36,948 bases of DNA, taken from positions 1 to 36,948 of IMG/VR virus record IMGVR_UViG_3300030419_003272. One strand, 5' to 3'. The stretch comes from a virus. Made by a program: the position numbers and the translations under genes. Below are positions 8,406 to 17,070 of the stretch, piece after piece (within the stretch, counting starts at the first letter, position 1; the number at the start of each line of letters is the position of its first letter). The notes beneath the pieces are model-generated. The model worked only from the letters and a program-made list of their open reading frames with translations, searched no databases and had not been told where the DNA came from.

Positions 8406-9281
8406 ATGGGCTTTAGAGCTAAAAAACCTCAAACACGTTACGGTAATACTTTTGGAAATGTAGGCGGAAGTTTCGCTGAGTTAGAAGATTGGGATTATCC
8501 TGGCGATATTGATTATGGGGCTTTAAGCCGTAGAAGATTCAAAAATCAAACAGATTTTACTGAGTTCTATAAGTCGGTAAAAGACTTTGTTTTAGCTCGG
8601 TTAGGGTTCCCTGTTGTTCGAGTTGAGTTAACTGAGTTTCAAATTCAGACCGCAATTGATGAGGCTGTCTCTAAGCTAGATTACCATGCACCGGATTGGT
8701 GTGTTCAGTTTTGTACATTTGCAACGTCTGCGGGGGTTTCTTTGTATGAGCTTCCTCAAGTCGTAATGAATAATTTTAGAAATGCAGTTTACAGAAAGAA
8801 CCTTCTAAGTGTAGCTCAATCTAATGGAACCCTGGAATTTGACTTTTTTATTAAGTATTTTCAAGACAACTTTTTGTTTAGGGATTTTTCTGTAGGGGAC
8901 TACTATGTTACAATTTCTCATCTGGAGATGATGCGTAAGATTCTAGGTAACGATGGAACTTTTAATGTAGTAAATGGGCGTTACTTAAATATCGCGCCCA
9001 CTCCAACGGGAGTCTTCGGTGAAGTTATTGTTGAGTTTAAGGCGCTAGATACTGGCACTTTGCACCCGTATTTTATAAATTGGTTGCAGCGTTACTCATT
9101 GTCAGTCGCTAAAGGCATCCTTGGCCAGATTCGCGGTAAGTATCAAACTCTTCCTTCTCCTGCTGGGGGCGCTCAGTTGAATGGTGAGGCTTTGATACAG
9201 CAGTCTTCAGAAGAGCAGCAAAAGCTCGTTGAGGAACTACTAACCGAGATTGAAGAGCCGCCCACCTTTACTACTTTCTAA
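8406..9281 (+). CDS. 13: Neck protein, T4 gp13-like
   Basis: The 291-residue product is close to T4 gp13 (309). It is the first of three consecutive genes that match T4 genes 13-14-15 in order and approximate size. The N-terminal half has a conserved helical segment (FYKSVKDFVLARLGFPVVRVELT, about 55-77, followed by a helix) and the C-terminal half has a segment including YSLSVAKGILGQIRGKY. In T4, gp13 and gp14 form the neck that closes the filled head and joins the tail. The stop overlaps the next start (TAATG). No membrane or enzyme motif is seen. Confidence 0.72.
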   Translation: MGFRAKKPQTRYGNTFGNVGGSFAELEDWDYPGDIDYGALSRRRFKNQTDFTEFYKSVKDFVLARLGFPVVRVELTEFQIQTAIDEAVSKLDYHAPDWCVQFCTFATSAGVSLYELPQVVMNNFRNAVYRKNLLSVAQSNGTLEFDFFIKYFQDNFLFRDFSVGDYYVTISHLEMMRKILGNDGTFNVVNGRYLNIAPTPTGVFGEVIVEFKALDTGTLHPYFINWLQRYSLSVAKGILGQIRGKYQTLPSPAGGAQLNGEALIQQSSEEQQKLVEELLTEIEEPPTFTTF

Positions 9282-9835
9282 TGGCTGACAGGAAACAATT
9301 CAGAACTAGTACAAAGATTGTTGGGGACACAGCTACTGAGTTTAACGACTTGTTAAACTTGTATGACTTGGAAAATCCTGATATTGAACTATTTAATCTT
9401 GTTGATGATGAGTTGATCCGTTTAGGTGGTTCTAAGATCTTACTGTATAAGTTCTATAGGAGGGAGGGTCTTTCGGATGATCTTTATGGAGAGGCGTCCC
9501 AGAAGGCTATCTCTAACACTCCTATCGTTTTACAAGGCCACTACGAGCCCCAAGCTTTAGAGGAAAATCTTACTGAGTTTGGAATTGAGGTGACTAGTGA
9601 GCAGTTGTTTACATTCAATAAGAGTTATTTGGAAAAGGTTGTAGGGCGTCCTTTGATTGCTGGTGATATTTTACAGCCGGATTTTCAAAACCTTAAGTAT
9701 GAGATTTTTGAAGTACAAGAAGATCAGTTTGATGTGTATGGTGTTTATCATTTAGTTTGTGCTGGCAGAGTCCTGCGCGATGACTCCGATATTACTAGAA
9801 CTGATGAGTCTTTCCCCCAGGATGAGGTATATTAA
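9281..9835 (+). CDS. 14: Neck protein, T4 gp14-like
   Basis: The 184-residue protein is shorter than T4 gp14 (256) but keeps blocks I associate with this family: a KFYRREGLSDDLYGE stretch (about 57-71), a FGIEVTSEQLFTFNK block, and GRPLIAGDIL followed by YEIFEVQEDQF. These resemble head-tail connector proteins with a small beta-barrel core. It is coupled to its neighbours by TAATG junctions on both sides, within a 13-14-15 unit. The role is head closure and tail attachment. Confidence 0.7.
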   Translation: MADRKQFRTSTKIVGDTATEFNDLLNLYDLENPDIELFNLVDDELIRLGGSKILLYKFYRREGLSDDLYGEASQKAISNTPIVLQGHYEPQALEENLTEFGIEVTSEQLFTFNKSYLEKVVGRPLIAGDILQPDFQNLKYEIFEVQEDQFDVYGVYHLVCAGRVLRDDSDITRTDESFPQDEVY

Positions 9836-10617
9836 TGGTTGGTGCTTTTTGGACAATTGATGATATACGGCGAGAGATTGAAGCATTAGAATCTACTAGT
9901 ACGTATCAAAAAGCAGATTTTTATCGGGACTTCACTAGGCGGTTAAAAGAACTTTTTGGTAAACTCCAAGTATTAAAAGGCGATGACACTCTTCGTGTAG
10001 TTGATATAATTTATGCTAATCCTGAGCGGGCAATAGCTAAAATAACTGAAGATAAAAACATACAACTGCCAATTCTTTCTTTGCAGTTCGCTGGAGTGGA
10101 GATAGACACTAGTCGTCGTAAACCAATGGAAGCCTTGGTGGAGAAGAAGTTTTGGTTGTCGGATGAGCAACGAGCTATTCGTTACATGGCTCCTGCGCCT
10201 GTTGCAGCTAATTTATCTTTTGCGGTGAACGTATGGGGTAAGTATGTTGAGGAGGTTAACCAACTAACTGAGCAGATTATATTAATGTTTAGGCCAAATC
10301 TGCCTGTGGACATCAGGCCAGGGGAGATTTACCAAGCTTACATTAAAGATGTGTCTGAGTCTTCTATGTTTGATGCCAGTGATAGGCAGGATAGGGTTGT
10401 AAAACGTGCTGTTAACATAGAAGTACAGTCTTATGTGCCTAGTAAAGTTTACAAGTTTACAAGTACTGGGGAGATTAAGGTAATTAATTACGAAGTTTAT
10501 ATTAAAGAAACTTCTGGTTTACAGACCCTAGAAAGCTTCCAAGCCGGTGGTGGTAGAGAATTTGCTCTTAATCAGCTTCCTAATAGAGGTGTGGGCATCA
10601 CTACTGTAACAATTTAA
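9835..10617 (+). CDS. 15: Tail terminator / sheath stabiliser, T4 gp15-like
   Basis: The 260-residue product is near the length of T4 gp15 (272) and follows the gp14-like gene with a TAATG overlap. The N-terminus GAFWTIDDIRREIEALES and an internal block around 120-160 (FAVNVWGKYVEEVNQLTEQI) fit this family, whose hexamer caps the tube and sheath and binds the neck. In T4 genes 16 and 17 (terminase) come next; here a 57-base gap and a 62-codon gene lead straight to the sheath gene, so terminase lies elsewhere. Confidence 0.72.
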   Translation: MVGAFWTIDDIRREIEALESTSTYQKADFYRDFTRRLKELFGKLQVLKGDDTLRVVDIIYANPERAIAKITEDKNIQLPILSLQFAGVEIDTSRRKPMEALVEKKFWLSDEQRAIRYMAPAPVAANLSFAVNVWGKYVEEVNQLTEQIILMFRPNLPVDIRPGEIYQAYIKDVSESSMFDASDRQDRVVKRAVNIEVQSYVPSKVYKFTSTGEIKVINYEVYIKETSGLQTLESFQAGGGREFALNQLPNRGVGITTVTI

Positions 10618-10648
10618 AAAAAAGTGGAGTGCTTGGAACGTAACCAGT

Positions 10649-10655
10649 CTAAATA
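10649..10655 (+). promoter_or_regulatory. Candidate late promoter CTAAATA before sheath unit
   Basis: CTAAATA lies in the 57-base gap before the 62-codon gene, 20 bases upstream of its start. It resembles the T4 late promoter core TATAAATA, and the window encodes a gp55-like sigma factor. Other copies occur before other genes. The assignment is inferred. Confidence 0.4.
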
Positions 10656-10674
10656 TACTTAGAGGAAAAATACA

Positions 10675-10863
10675 TTGTCTGATTTTAAAAAGATTAAAAA
10701 TACTACTCATCAGAGTTTAGAAGTTATTGCAAAGTTACCCTCTGGACAGTATAACCATATCTGGTTGGGGTCTAAGCAATCTGTGGTTATTGCTGCGGAC
10801 GCTCTTACAGACATGATTCGTGTTGCCGCTGACAGGCAAATGCTTAAAATCACAAACGCTTAA
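10675..10863 (+). CDS. Small conserved-looking protein before the sheath gene
   Basis: A 62-residue protein starting at a TTG, with Shine-Dalgarno AGAGGA at 10661-10666, eight bases upstream. The sequence looks like a small beta-rich domain with one helix, and has no membrane segment or catalytic motif. It lies 15 bases before the sheath gene and is probably co-transcribed with it. It may be a minor tail component. The family is not recognised. Confidence 0.6.
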   Translation: MSDFKKIKNTTHQSLEVIAKLPSGQYNHIWLGSKQSVVIAADALTDMIRVAADRQMLKITNA

Positions 10864-10878
10864 TAGGAGAACACAAAA

Positions 10879-13077
10879 ATGGCTGCATATGTAAGCCCCG
10901 GAGTTTATGTTATTGAGAAAGATTGGTCGGACTATACACCGTCTCTCAATTCAACAAATGTTGGCGTTATGGGTTTTGCCTCGCAGGGTCCTGTTGGAAA
11001 GGCTACACTCGTAACAAATGCTGATCAGTTAGTACAAACCTTTGGCCGTCCCGACGACGCAGAGGGTGGTTTTGGTCTAATTGGTGCATACCATATATTA
11101 GACAGGACAAACACTGTCTACTTTACACGCACAGCTACTACAGATGCTGCGGTTGCTGATGTAGCAGTACCTCTAGGAACTTGCCCTTATGTCGAGTTGT
11201 CAGGCTTAAGTCCCAATGACTATCACCTGTTTCTTGTTGATGTAAGTGGGTCAAGTTCTTCTGCTAAAAATGGAAGTCCTTTGATTTTTTCTATCCCCCC
11301 TGCCTCTGCTAACGCTACGTATGCTGCTAGTGCAGCAAAGGCTATTGAAGTAGAGGTCAATAGGATGACGACTAACTCAGCTGCTATTTCTTGGGATACA
11401 CAGAGTGCTAGTGCAGGGAATTTTGTTGGTTCTTACGCAGGTAGTGGCGCTAATGTCCAAGTTTGGGGGTGGGCTTCTGCATCAGCGTTCCCGACTATTC
11501 CGCCGGGAACTGAAGCTGCAAATATTAATTCTTTAAGCGGCTCGAATGCAGATCTCTCAGCAGTCGATGGCAACTTGACTATGGGCGCTTCCAACGGTGC
11601 AGGAGAAGCGGCTTATGCTTTAAAACCTATTGCTTCAGGGGTCACGGTTGATCCTACTAGTTTATCTGGAGGAGCTTACGTTACTAGAACTCTGTACCCA
11701 GGCGCAGGATATAACTACTCTTCTACTGTTGAGACGTATGGTCAAAAGATAACTGGACTACAAGATGTTGTGGCTGCAAATAGAGCCGCTGGATCAGTGT
11801 TTAATGTTAATAAGGGTTCTGGGGCTGAAGAATCTCATCTAGTTGAGTGTGTAGTTAACTCTACAGGAGTTGACTTGGCTCCTTCTGCTGTTATTAACAA
11901 CACGACAGATAGCACAAACAAAACCTCTGACTTTATTGTCGGGGAGTTTGCTGTGGATAACACTGCTAGGGATGATGTTTTGTGGGCGCTACCAACCTCA
12001 TGGGGCGGTGCCATGGATGATGACGGAACTGCCAACCTCGCTGTGGTCCAGGCTGATACAACTCCTTCCAGCGTTACTGTGACTGATGTCAGGTACTTGA
12101 AGTTGGTTGACGGCAAGTATAACTATGCTGGGGGAAACAATGGTGATCTTAGTGGCTCCTTGAGTTTTGATGATGCCATAGTTAGAGCGGCTGTTATTGG
12201 GAATGCAGCAGAAGGTACTGGAGTTTATTCATACCTTAAAGAAGATGTTGATATCTCTATCTTGGCAATACCAGGATGTACTGAACAAAACATCGTTAAT
12301 AATGCGATCTCTATTGCGGAAAGCTCACAAGAGTTCTTAGTTGTTACTAATCCTCCTCTTGGAATTAACTCCCCTCAAAATGCAATCGCATGGTCTAACG
12401 GAGTTGCTGAAGGTCGCACTGCTGCCTTGAATAGCTCTTATGCTTGTATTTATTGGCCATGGGTTAAGTTGTTTAACCCGTTTACTCAGGTTGATGAATA
12501 CATCTCCCCAGACATATTCGCGATACGCCAAATGGCTTTTACGGATGCTACCTTTGATGCGTGGTTCGCTCCTGCGGGTCTTGTTCGGGGTCGCCTGACC
12601 AAGCCTGTTGACGTTGAGATGGTCCTAACTCAGGGAGATAGGGATGCCTTATACGGTCCTGGTAATGTTGTTAACCCGGTCCAGAAGTTCTTAACTGAGG
12701 GCATTGTTCTTTGGGGGCAGCGCACCACGCAGAGAGTTGCGACTGCATTGGATCGAATTAATGTTCGTCGTCTTATGATTATAATTCGTAAGATGCTGTT
12801 AGCCTCTACACGCCAGTTCGTGTTTGAGCCTAATGACGCTGCAACTTGGAAGCGGGTTGAGAACGCTGTTGAGCCTCTTATGGCTGATATTAAGAGCCGA
12901 CGAGGAGTTGTAGATTTTAAGGTTATATGTGATTCGACCACTAATACACCAATTAGAATTGATAGGAATGAACTTTGGTGTAAGGTCATTCTACAGCCTA
13001 CGAAGGCTGCTGAAGTTATTGTGTTCGAACTCAACCTAACTAGTGCAACATTGGGACTTGGACTCCCAGGTAACTAA
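10879..13077 (+). CDS. 18: Contractile tail sheath protein, T4 gp18-like
   Basis: The 732-residue protein (T4 gp18 has 659) has the classic sheath N-terminus YVSPGVYVIEKD (4-15) and the conserved C-terminal domain. That domain includes DIKSRRGVVDFKV near residue 670 and a final strand-forming segment EVIVFELNLTSATLGLG. A strong Shine-Dalgarno AGGAGA (10864-10869) precedes the ATG. The central region (about 90-430) is Ala/Gly/Ser/Thr-rich and probably forms the variable outer domain, which accounts for the extra length. The protein contracts around the tube during infection. The tube gene follows 30 bases later. Confidence 0.93.
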   Translation: MAAYVSPGVYVIEKDWSDYTPSLNSTNVGVMGFASQGPVGKATLVTNADQLVQTFGRPDDAEGGFGLIGAYHILDRTNTVYFTRTATTDAAVADVAVPLGTCPYVELSGLSPNDYHLFLVDVSGSSSSAKNGSPLIFSIPPASANATYAASAAKAIEVEVNRMTTNSAAISWDTQSASAGNFVGSYAGSGANVQVWGWASASAFPTIPPGTEAANINSLSGSNADLSAVDGNLTMGASNGAGEAAYALKPIASGVTVDPTSLSGGAYVTRTLYPGAGYNYSSTVETYGQKITGLQDVVAANRAAGSVFNVNKGSGAEESHLVECVVNSTGVDLAPSAVINNTTDSTNKTSDFIVGEFAVDNTARDDVLWALPTSWGGAMDDDGTANLAVVQADTTPSSVTVTDVRYLKLVDGKYNYAGGNNGDLSGSLSFDDAIVRAAVIGNAAEGTGVYSYLKEDVDISILAIPGCTEQNIVNNAISIAESSQEFLVVTNPPLGINSPQNAIAWSNGVAEGRTAALNSSYACIYWPWVKLFNPFTQVDEYISPDIFAIRQMAFTDATFDAWFAPAGLVRGRLTKPVDVEMVLTQGDRDALYGPGNVVNPVQKFLTEGIVLWGQRTTQRVATALDRINVRRLMIIIRKMLLASTRQFVFEPNDAATWKRVENAVEPLMADIKSRRGVVDFKVICDSTTNTPIRIDRNELWCKVILQPTKAAEVIVFELNLTSATLGLGLPGN

Positions 13078-13107
13078 TGCTATATAAAATAGGAGAAAAC
13101 ATTTATT

Positions 13108-13785
13108 ATGGTTGACGTAGACTTAGCAGATTTTTTTGGTGAAACAGGGCGTGTCGTTGATGTGGCCGGGTTCACAGCAGGTACAGAATTGTTCCACCGT
13201 TATGATTCTTACCGTAGCTATAGCTGGCTAGTGAGGATTAACGGGGTAGGTGGTGTCGTGGGTAGTATCCTTGCGAACACTGGCCTTACTGATCCTGATA
13301 ATGTTCTTACTCTCGCAGCTAAGCAAGTTGGTCAGATCGGCTACAACGTTGAAGACATCATGGTTGACCGTGTTAATGACAAGTTCTACTATCCTGGTCG
13401 TCCTTCAACAGAGGAAACTGTTATCACGTTTGATAACCTTCTTAAGGGGGATGCCGCTAAAGCTCTCTTCAATTGGATGCGCACTACTTATGATCCTATT
13501 ACAGGCACTCATTCAACTTCAGTTGCGTCTAACATTGCAGGGCAAGTAATCCAAGGTGGTGGCGGTTTCAAACGTACGGTAGATGTTGTTCTCCTGGATA
13601 ATACTAGAAAACCCCAATGGGTTGCTAGGTTGTATGGTGCCTACTGTAAGAACTGGCGGTTAGCTGAATTTAATTATTCGGCCAATGAGTTCCATTCGAT
13701 TGAATGCACTCTTCGATATGACATGGTTGGTTACTTTAAGAATGGTGACACTGTCTTCGAAGACATTCTCGCACCTCTCACCTAA
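13108..13785 (+). CDS. 19: Tail tube protein, T4 gp19-like
   Basis: The 225-residue product follows the sheath gene, as T4 gene 19 follows gene 18. It is longer than T4 gp19 (163). The pattern RYDSYRSYSWLVRINGVGG near residue 32 and a C-terminal beta-rich part with NWRLAEFNYSANEFHSIECTLRYD fit the tube fold, which stacks as hexamer rings. The gap before it holds a good Shine-Dalgarno (AGGAGA, 13090-13095) and an AT-rich TATATAAAATA. A terminator and two CTAAATA motifs lie just after it. Confidence 0.88.
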   Translation: MVDVDLADFFGETGRVVDVAGFTAGTELFHRYDSYRSYSWLVRINGVGGVVGSILANTGLTDPDNVLTLAAKQVGQIGYNVEDIMVDRVNDKFYYPGRPSTEETVITFDNLLKGDAAKALFNWMRTTYDPITGTHSTSVASNIAGQVIQGGGGFKRTVDVVLLDNTRKPQWVARLYGAYCKNWRLAEFNYSANEFHSIECTLRYDMVGYFKNGDTVFEDILAPLT

Positions 13786-13788
13786 ATA
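13782..13788 (+). promoter_or_regulatory. CTAAATA motif at the end of the tube gene
   Basis: CTAAATA followed by TAAC overlaps the tube stop codon. It is the same seven-base string as other candidate late promoters, but it includes the stop TAA, so chance is a real alternative. Confidence 0.25.
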
Positions 13789-13804
13789 TAACGCACCTCA
13801 AATT

Positions 13805-13842
13805 AAGATAGCTCCTAAATATAATAGGAGCTATCTTTTTTT
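13805..13842 (+). terminator. Rho-independent terminator directly before a start codon
   Basis: A perfect 13-bp stem (AAGATAGCTCCTA at 13805-13817 with TAGGAGCTATCTT at 13825-13837), a seven-base loop and a T-run to 13842 end the sheath-tube unit. The next start codon begins only four bases later at 13846. Confidence 0.9.
13815..13821 (+). promoter_or_regulatory. Candidate late promoter inside terminator stem-loop
   Basis: CTAAATA followed by TAAT spans the stem end and loop of the terminator. A transcript starting 6-10 bases downstream would carry the AGGAG of the 3' arm (13826-13830) unpaired, as a distant Shine-Dalgarno for the 785-codon gene. This is inferred from the sequence alone. Confidence 0.35.
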
Positions 13843-13845
13843 GTA

Positions 13846-16203
13846 ATGTCTGAAACCATATTTGAAAGGCTGCTTGAATCTTATTCGGGCATGCGTAAAA
13901 GGACTTGGAACCCAAGTTTAGTCGGAGAAGCAGCCAACCCGCTTCTTCATTGGAAAAGACGATTTGGGGTGCCCAAAGGAGTAGACCCTTTAACTCACAA
14001 GAGTAATCTTGAAACCGCTAGGTCTAATATTAAGGCTTTAGCTAGTGGTGGCGAAGCTAAAGTTGATCATGCTACAGCAGCAGAAAATGTACGGCAAGCG
14101 GCCTACGGAACTGCTGTGCTTAGCACTAAGCATCCCCCTGGACCTGCCACTACTATTTATGTTCAGGCGAATAACAAAGATGTTGACCAGTTCAGAATAG
14201 ATAAGGCGCAGATAGTATTGGCAGCTATTGATGAGTTGCTTAGAGGCATTGGGGAGTCGGAAGCAGAGAAATCCCCAGTGGAAAAGGCTGGGGACAAGGC
14301 TGTTCGGGGTTCTGAAGAAGGGGTGCCTGAGGTTCAAGAAGAGCGGGTAGCTTTATCTGACACGGAACGAGAAACTGCTATTGGGGTCATAGAAAAACTT
14401 TTAGGGATCTTACCTAATGTGGCTTCCAAAATTATAGCAAAGCTTGAAAACACTATAAATACCCCTGCAAAAAATACTAAGCTTGGAAAGTTTTTCGAGT
14501 TCATGGAGTTGGAAAACCCGACTCTAACATCCGAGTCGAAAAAACAGTTAAAGTCTTTAATGTCTCATTTGTTTAATATAGCAAATAAGGCAAACACCCC
14601 GGAAGCGCTATCCCCTGCTGAAAAGGCAGCTCTTAAAGTTATAACGATTAGGCGTAACGGGGATGTTTATTTTGGCAGGCCAGGAGAGGCTGTGCCGGGG
14701 TATGAAGATTTACAAGAACAGGCGGCTTTTGGGGATTCAAATTATGGTTTCCATTTAGGCAAGGCTATGAACCAGTTCGGCCCTCTTCTTGGAGAAGCGC
14801 GAATCGTCACCGATTCCGATGGCAACGAATCCATACGAGTAGAGAATCCTGGGACTATGAGTGATTCTGAGTTTGATAAGTTGCCTAAAGCTTTTCCATC
14901 TTCAAAAGCGGGGGGTTCCGGCAATAACGATGCTGTTGGCAAAGTGACAGAGTATTTTTGGGAACTAGGTATGGCTATCAGTACAGGGGACAAAGGTGCT
15001 ATAGCTGAAGCTCGTGAGAAAGTCAAGAAAGGATTAAAGAAGCTTGGCGGTCTCCCTGAAGATCTTGAAGTTCTGGAAACCCCTATAACGGATGAGAACT
15101 ATGACATTTTGAACGATGTGGTCTCCCAGATGCAAGAAGCGGGCGGTGTTACCCAGTTTGTTAAAAACTTAGTAAGAAACATTGGGCGGTCTGTTGAGTC
15201 ATATCAAAAAGCATTGAATATACAGCCTGGGGATGTTGTTAAAGTAGCTGCTCCTTCACAGTCAAGTAAGATGGGGGAGAGACCTGATGTTATTGCTTTT
15301 ATTAGACCGGAAGCAAAAATTAATAAGAAGGCTTTAACGCTGGAGGGTCGCAAGGTTACTTTGCATGTCGTGACCCCCAAAGATTTGGATATTATTAAAA
15401 AGTACGGAGAGGATGTTGTGGGGACTACCATGCTTAACACTAGTATTAAACAAAAGAAAGAAGAAGGTGGTACAACTCGCATGGGGTCTGGTGCTTATAG
15501 AAATATGGTTGAGCCTCCCACGGGAGAGTATGATAAGCTTCAGAAATCGGCGCTGGATAGAGCGGAGAAAGAAGGATTGATGACGCCGGAACAAAGAGAG
15601 GATTGTATGCAAGCGCTGGAAGCTGATAGGAAGCATCATGAGGTTATTTCAAAAAAGATACGTGCTTTAAGCCCTAAAAATAAAAAGGATGTTGTTGATT
15701 TCTTAAATAAGACAGTGCTAGCGGGGGGTACATCTATTGAAGGCATGGAAAAGTATAAAGAAGAAGCAGATTCCATCGCTAAGGGGTTACAGTCGGATGA
15801 CAAGGAAGTTCGTCGTCTAGCGGAGATTAGGCTGGTGCAAATGGCAAGAATGCGTAGAACTCGTGGGGGTACTACTGGTCGGGGTGCTCGTATGGCAAGA
15901 GCACATGCTTTTAATGATGCCGTATTGAGCTTTGCTTCGAGGGAGGAAGAGCCAATCTATATTGATTCCCCTCAATCCCTGAAAACTACCACTAACCATC
16001 AGGTTATGAGTGTTTTAGCCAATGCGCTGTTTAAAGAAGAGGGGGACGTAGATGTAAACCCGGCAAGAACTACAGTTAAAAATAAGGATGGCTCCCCCGT
16101 GTTTGGGTTACGGAGAGTTGCTCGTACCGATAAAAACCCTGGCTATGAGTTCGAGATGTTCAAGAAGGGGGAAGATGCTGCTACCAAGACTATTCCTCGT
16201 TAA
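13846..16203 (+). CDS. Large protein of unknown function, probably virion-associated
   Basis: The 785-residue product has no recognised domain. It is charged and largely helical, with Lys/Glu-rich linkers around residues 140-175 and no membrane segment. A strongly basic stretch (MARMRRTRGGTTGRGARMARAH) lies near residue 670. It sits where T4 has the portal gene 20 after gene 19, but it is much longer than gp20 and I see no portal-like pattern, so I do not call it a portal. No ordinary Shine-Dalgarno lies close to the ATG: the terminator T-run ends four bases before it. The 3' end overlaps the convergent resolvase gene by 14 bases. A virion-packaged or core protein is possible. Confidence 0.65.
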   Translation: MSETIFERLLESYSGMRKRTWNPSLVGEAANPLLHWKRRFGVPKGVDPLTHKSNLETARSNIKALASGGEAKVDHATAAENVRQAAYGTAVLSTKHPPGPATTIYVQANNKDVDQFRIDKAQIVLAAIDELLRGIGESEAEKSPVEKAGDKAVRGSEEGVPEVQEERVALSDTERETAIGVIEKLLGILPNVASKIIAKLENTINTPAKNTKLGKFFEFMELENPTLTSESKKQLKSLMSHLFNIANKANTPEALSPAEKAALKVITIRRNGDVYFGRPGEAVPGYEDLQEQAAFGDSNYGFHLGKAMNQFGPLLGEARIVTDSDGNESIRVENPGTMSDSEFDKLPKAFPSSKAGGSGNNDAVGKVTEYFWELGMAISTGDKGAIAEAREKVKKGLKKLGGLPEDLEVLETPITDENYDILNDVVSQMQEAGGVTQFVKNLVRNIGRSVESYQKALNIQPGDVVKVAAPSQSSKMGERPDVIAFIRPEAKINKKALTLEGRKVTLHVVTPKDLDIIKKYGEDVVGTTMLNTSIKQKKEEGGTTRMGSGAYRNMVEPPTGEYDKLQKSALDRAEKEGLMTPEQREDCMQALEADRKHHEVISKKIRALSPKNKKDVVDFLNKTVLAGGTSIEGMEKYKEEADSIAKGLQSDDKEVRRLAEIRLVQMARMRRTRGGTTGRGARMARAHAFNDAVLSFASREEEPIYIDSPQSLKTTTNHQVMSVLANALFKEEGDVDVNPARTTVKNKDGSPVFGLRRVARTDKNPGYEFEMFKKGEDAATKTIPR

Positions 16204-16705
16204 ACCAGAAGCCCTCAGGAAGCGCTAGAACGTCTTTTAATAAGTAACAGTAGTATTTATCATGGATACAGATAAAGTTGTGTAGCGCCCCCACACGGGC
16301 TCCTACGACAACAATTTCTTTTCTACGGTTCTTTTTATATATAACCATCCACTCCCTGCCCCCTGCTTTCCTGGCGTCAGTTTTTGCTTGTTCTATGAAT
16401 TTGTAGAAATCTGAACGTTCTTTAAATATATCATCAATTTCTAAGTCATACCCGTTCTTGCATTCTATGGTATATTTAAAGTTTTGTGGCGTAATTAAGT
16501 CACCATGTACTATAAGATGTTGTGGGAGTTGGTGGGTTGACCCAAAAGCTCCTGAACCGGGTGTTCTGCTAAACTCGTTGGTTTTGAACCGTTCATTCAA
16601 CATATGAGCAATTTTTCTTTCGAAAGTAGCACCTTTTCTTTTACTGTTAACTTTGGGCTTACGCCCAAATTCACCATCGTTTAGAATTTTTTTAAGATTC
16701 GACAT
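16190..16705 (-). CDS. Hjc-like PD-(D/E)XK endonuclease, probable Holliday junction resolvase
   Basis: The 171-residue product on the minus strand has the core of the archaeal Hjc-type and phage resolvase fold. It has KRKGATFERKIA with Glu29, then SRTPGSGAFG (46-55), HGDL with Asp69, and the IECK motif with Glu81 and Lys83. These fit the metal-binding PD-(D/E)XK triad. A resolvase would debranch recombination intermediates before packaging, the job of gp49 (a different fold) in T4. The gene opposes its surroundings: its end overlaps the 785-codon gene and its start codon is five bases from the divergent start at 16711. No Shine-Dalgarno is visible. Confidence 0.78.
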   Translation of the reverse strand: MSNLKKILNDGEFGRKPKVNSKRKGATFERKIAHMLNERFKTNEFSRTPGSGAFGSTHQLPQHLIVHGDLITPQNFKYTIECKNGYDLEIDDIFKERSDFYKFIEQAKTDARKAGGREWMVIYKKNRRKEIVVVGARVGALHNFICIHDKYYCYLLKDVLALPEGFWFNEE

Positions 16706-16710
16706 GTTTT

Positions 16711-17070
16711 ATGAAAGTCCAAAAAAAGCAATTTAAGTTGAAAACTGATGATTGGGTTTTCAAAATTAGATCTGAAGGAAGACGGATGAAAATTTACATC
16801 AAGCTAAATAAGCAAGAATCAGGACAATGGAACTCTATTAAATCAGCTGTGGTAGGGGACGGTACCCTGTCAGACGGCGAGTTTGCTAAGGTTATGTTGT
16901 TTAGGGGTATAAATGCATTTATGGATGATCTTAATCAGGCTATGGACGAGATGTCTGACGCAGAGAAAGATGAAGTCCTTAAAGAAGCAGGCGTGGCACC
17001 GGAGATTGAGGTCGAAGTCCCAGTAGCGGAGGAAGAAGACGATGAGAACTCTACAGATTCTGACAAGTGA
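16711..17070 (+). CDS. Small protein with acidic tail, unknown function
   Basis: This 119-residue protein begins with a basic segment (KVQKKQFKLKTDDW), continues with a folded-looking middle and a helix around 60-95, and ends in about 20 mostly acidic residues. It is read divergently from the resolvase, with only five bases between start codons, and overlaps the thioredoxin-like gene by 29 bases. The acidic tail and proximity to a sigma factor gene might suggest a transcription or DNA-mimic role, but nothing in the sequence proves it. Confidence 0.55.
   Translation: MKVQKKQFKLKTDDWVFKIRSEGRRMKIYIKLNKQESGQWNSIKSAVVGDGTLSDGEFAKVMLFRGINAFMDDLNQAMDEMSDAEKDEVLKEAGVAPEIEVEVPVAEEEDDENSTDSDK

Noticed and set aside
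13846-16203. Portal protein (gp20)
   Set aside because: The position after gp19 fits, but the 785-residue length and sequence do not resemble gp20.
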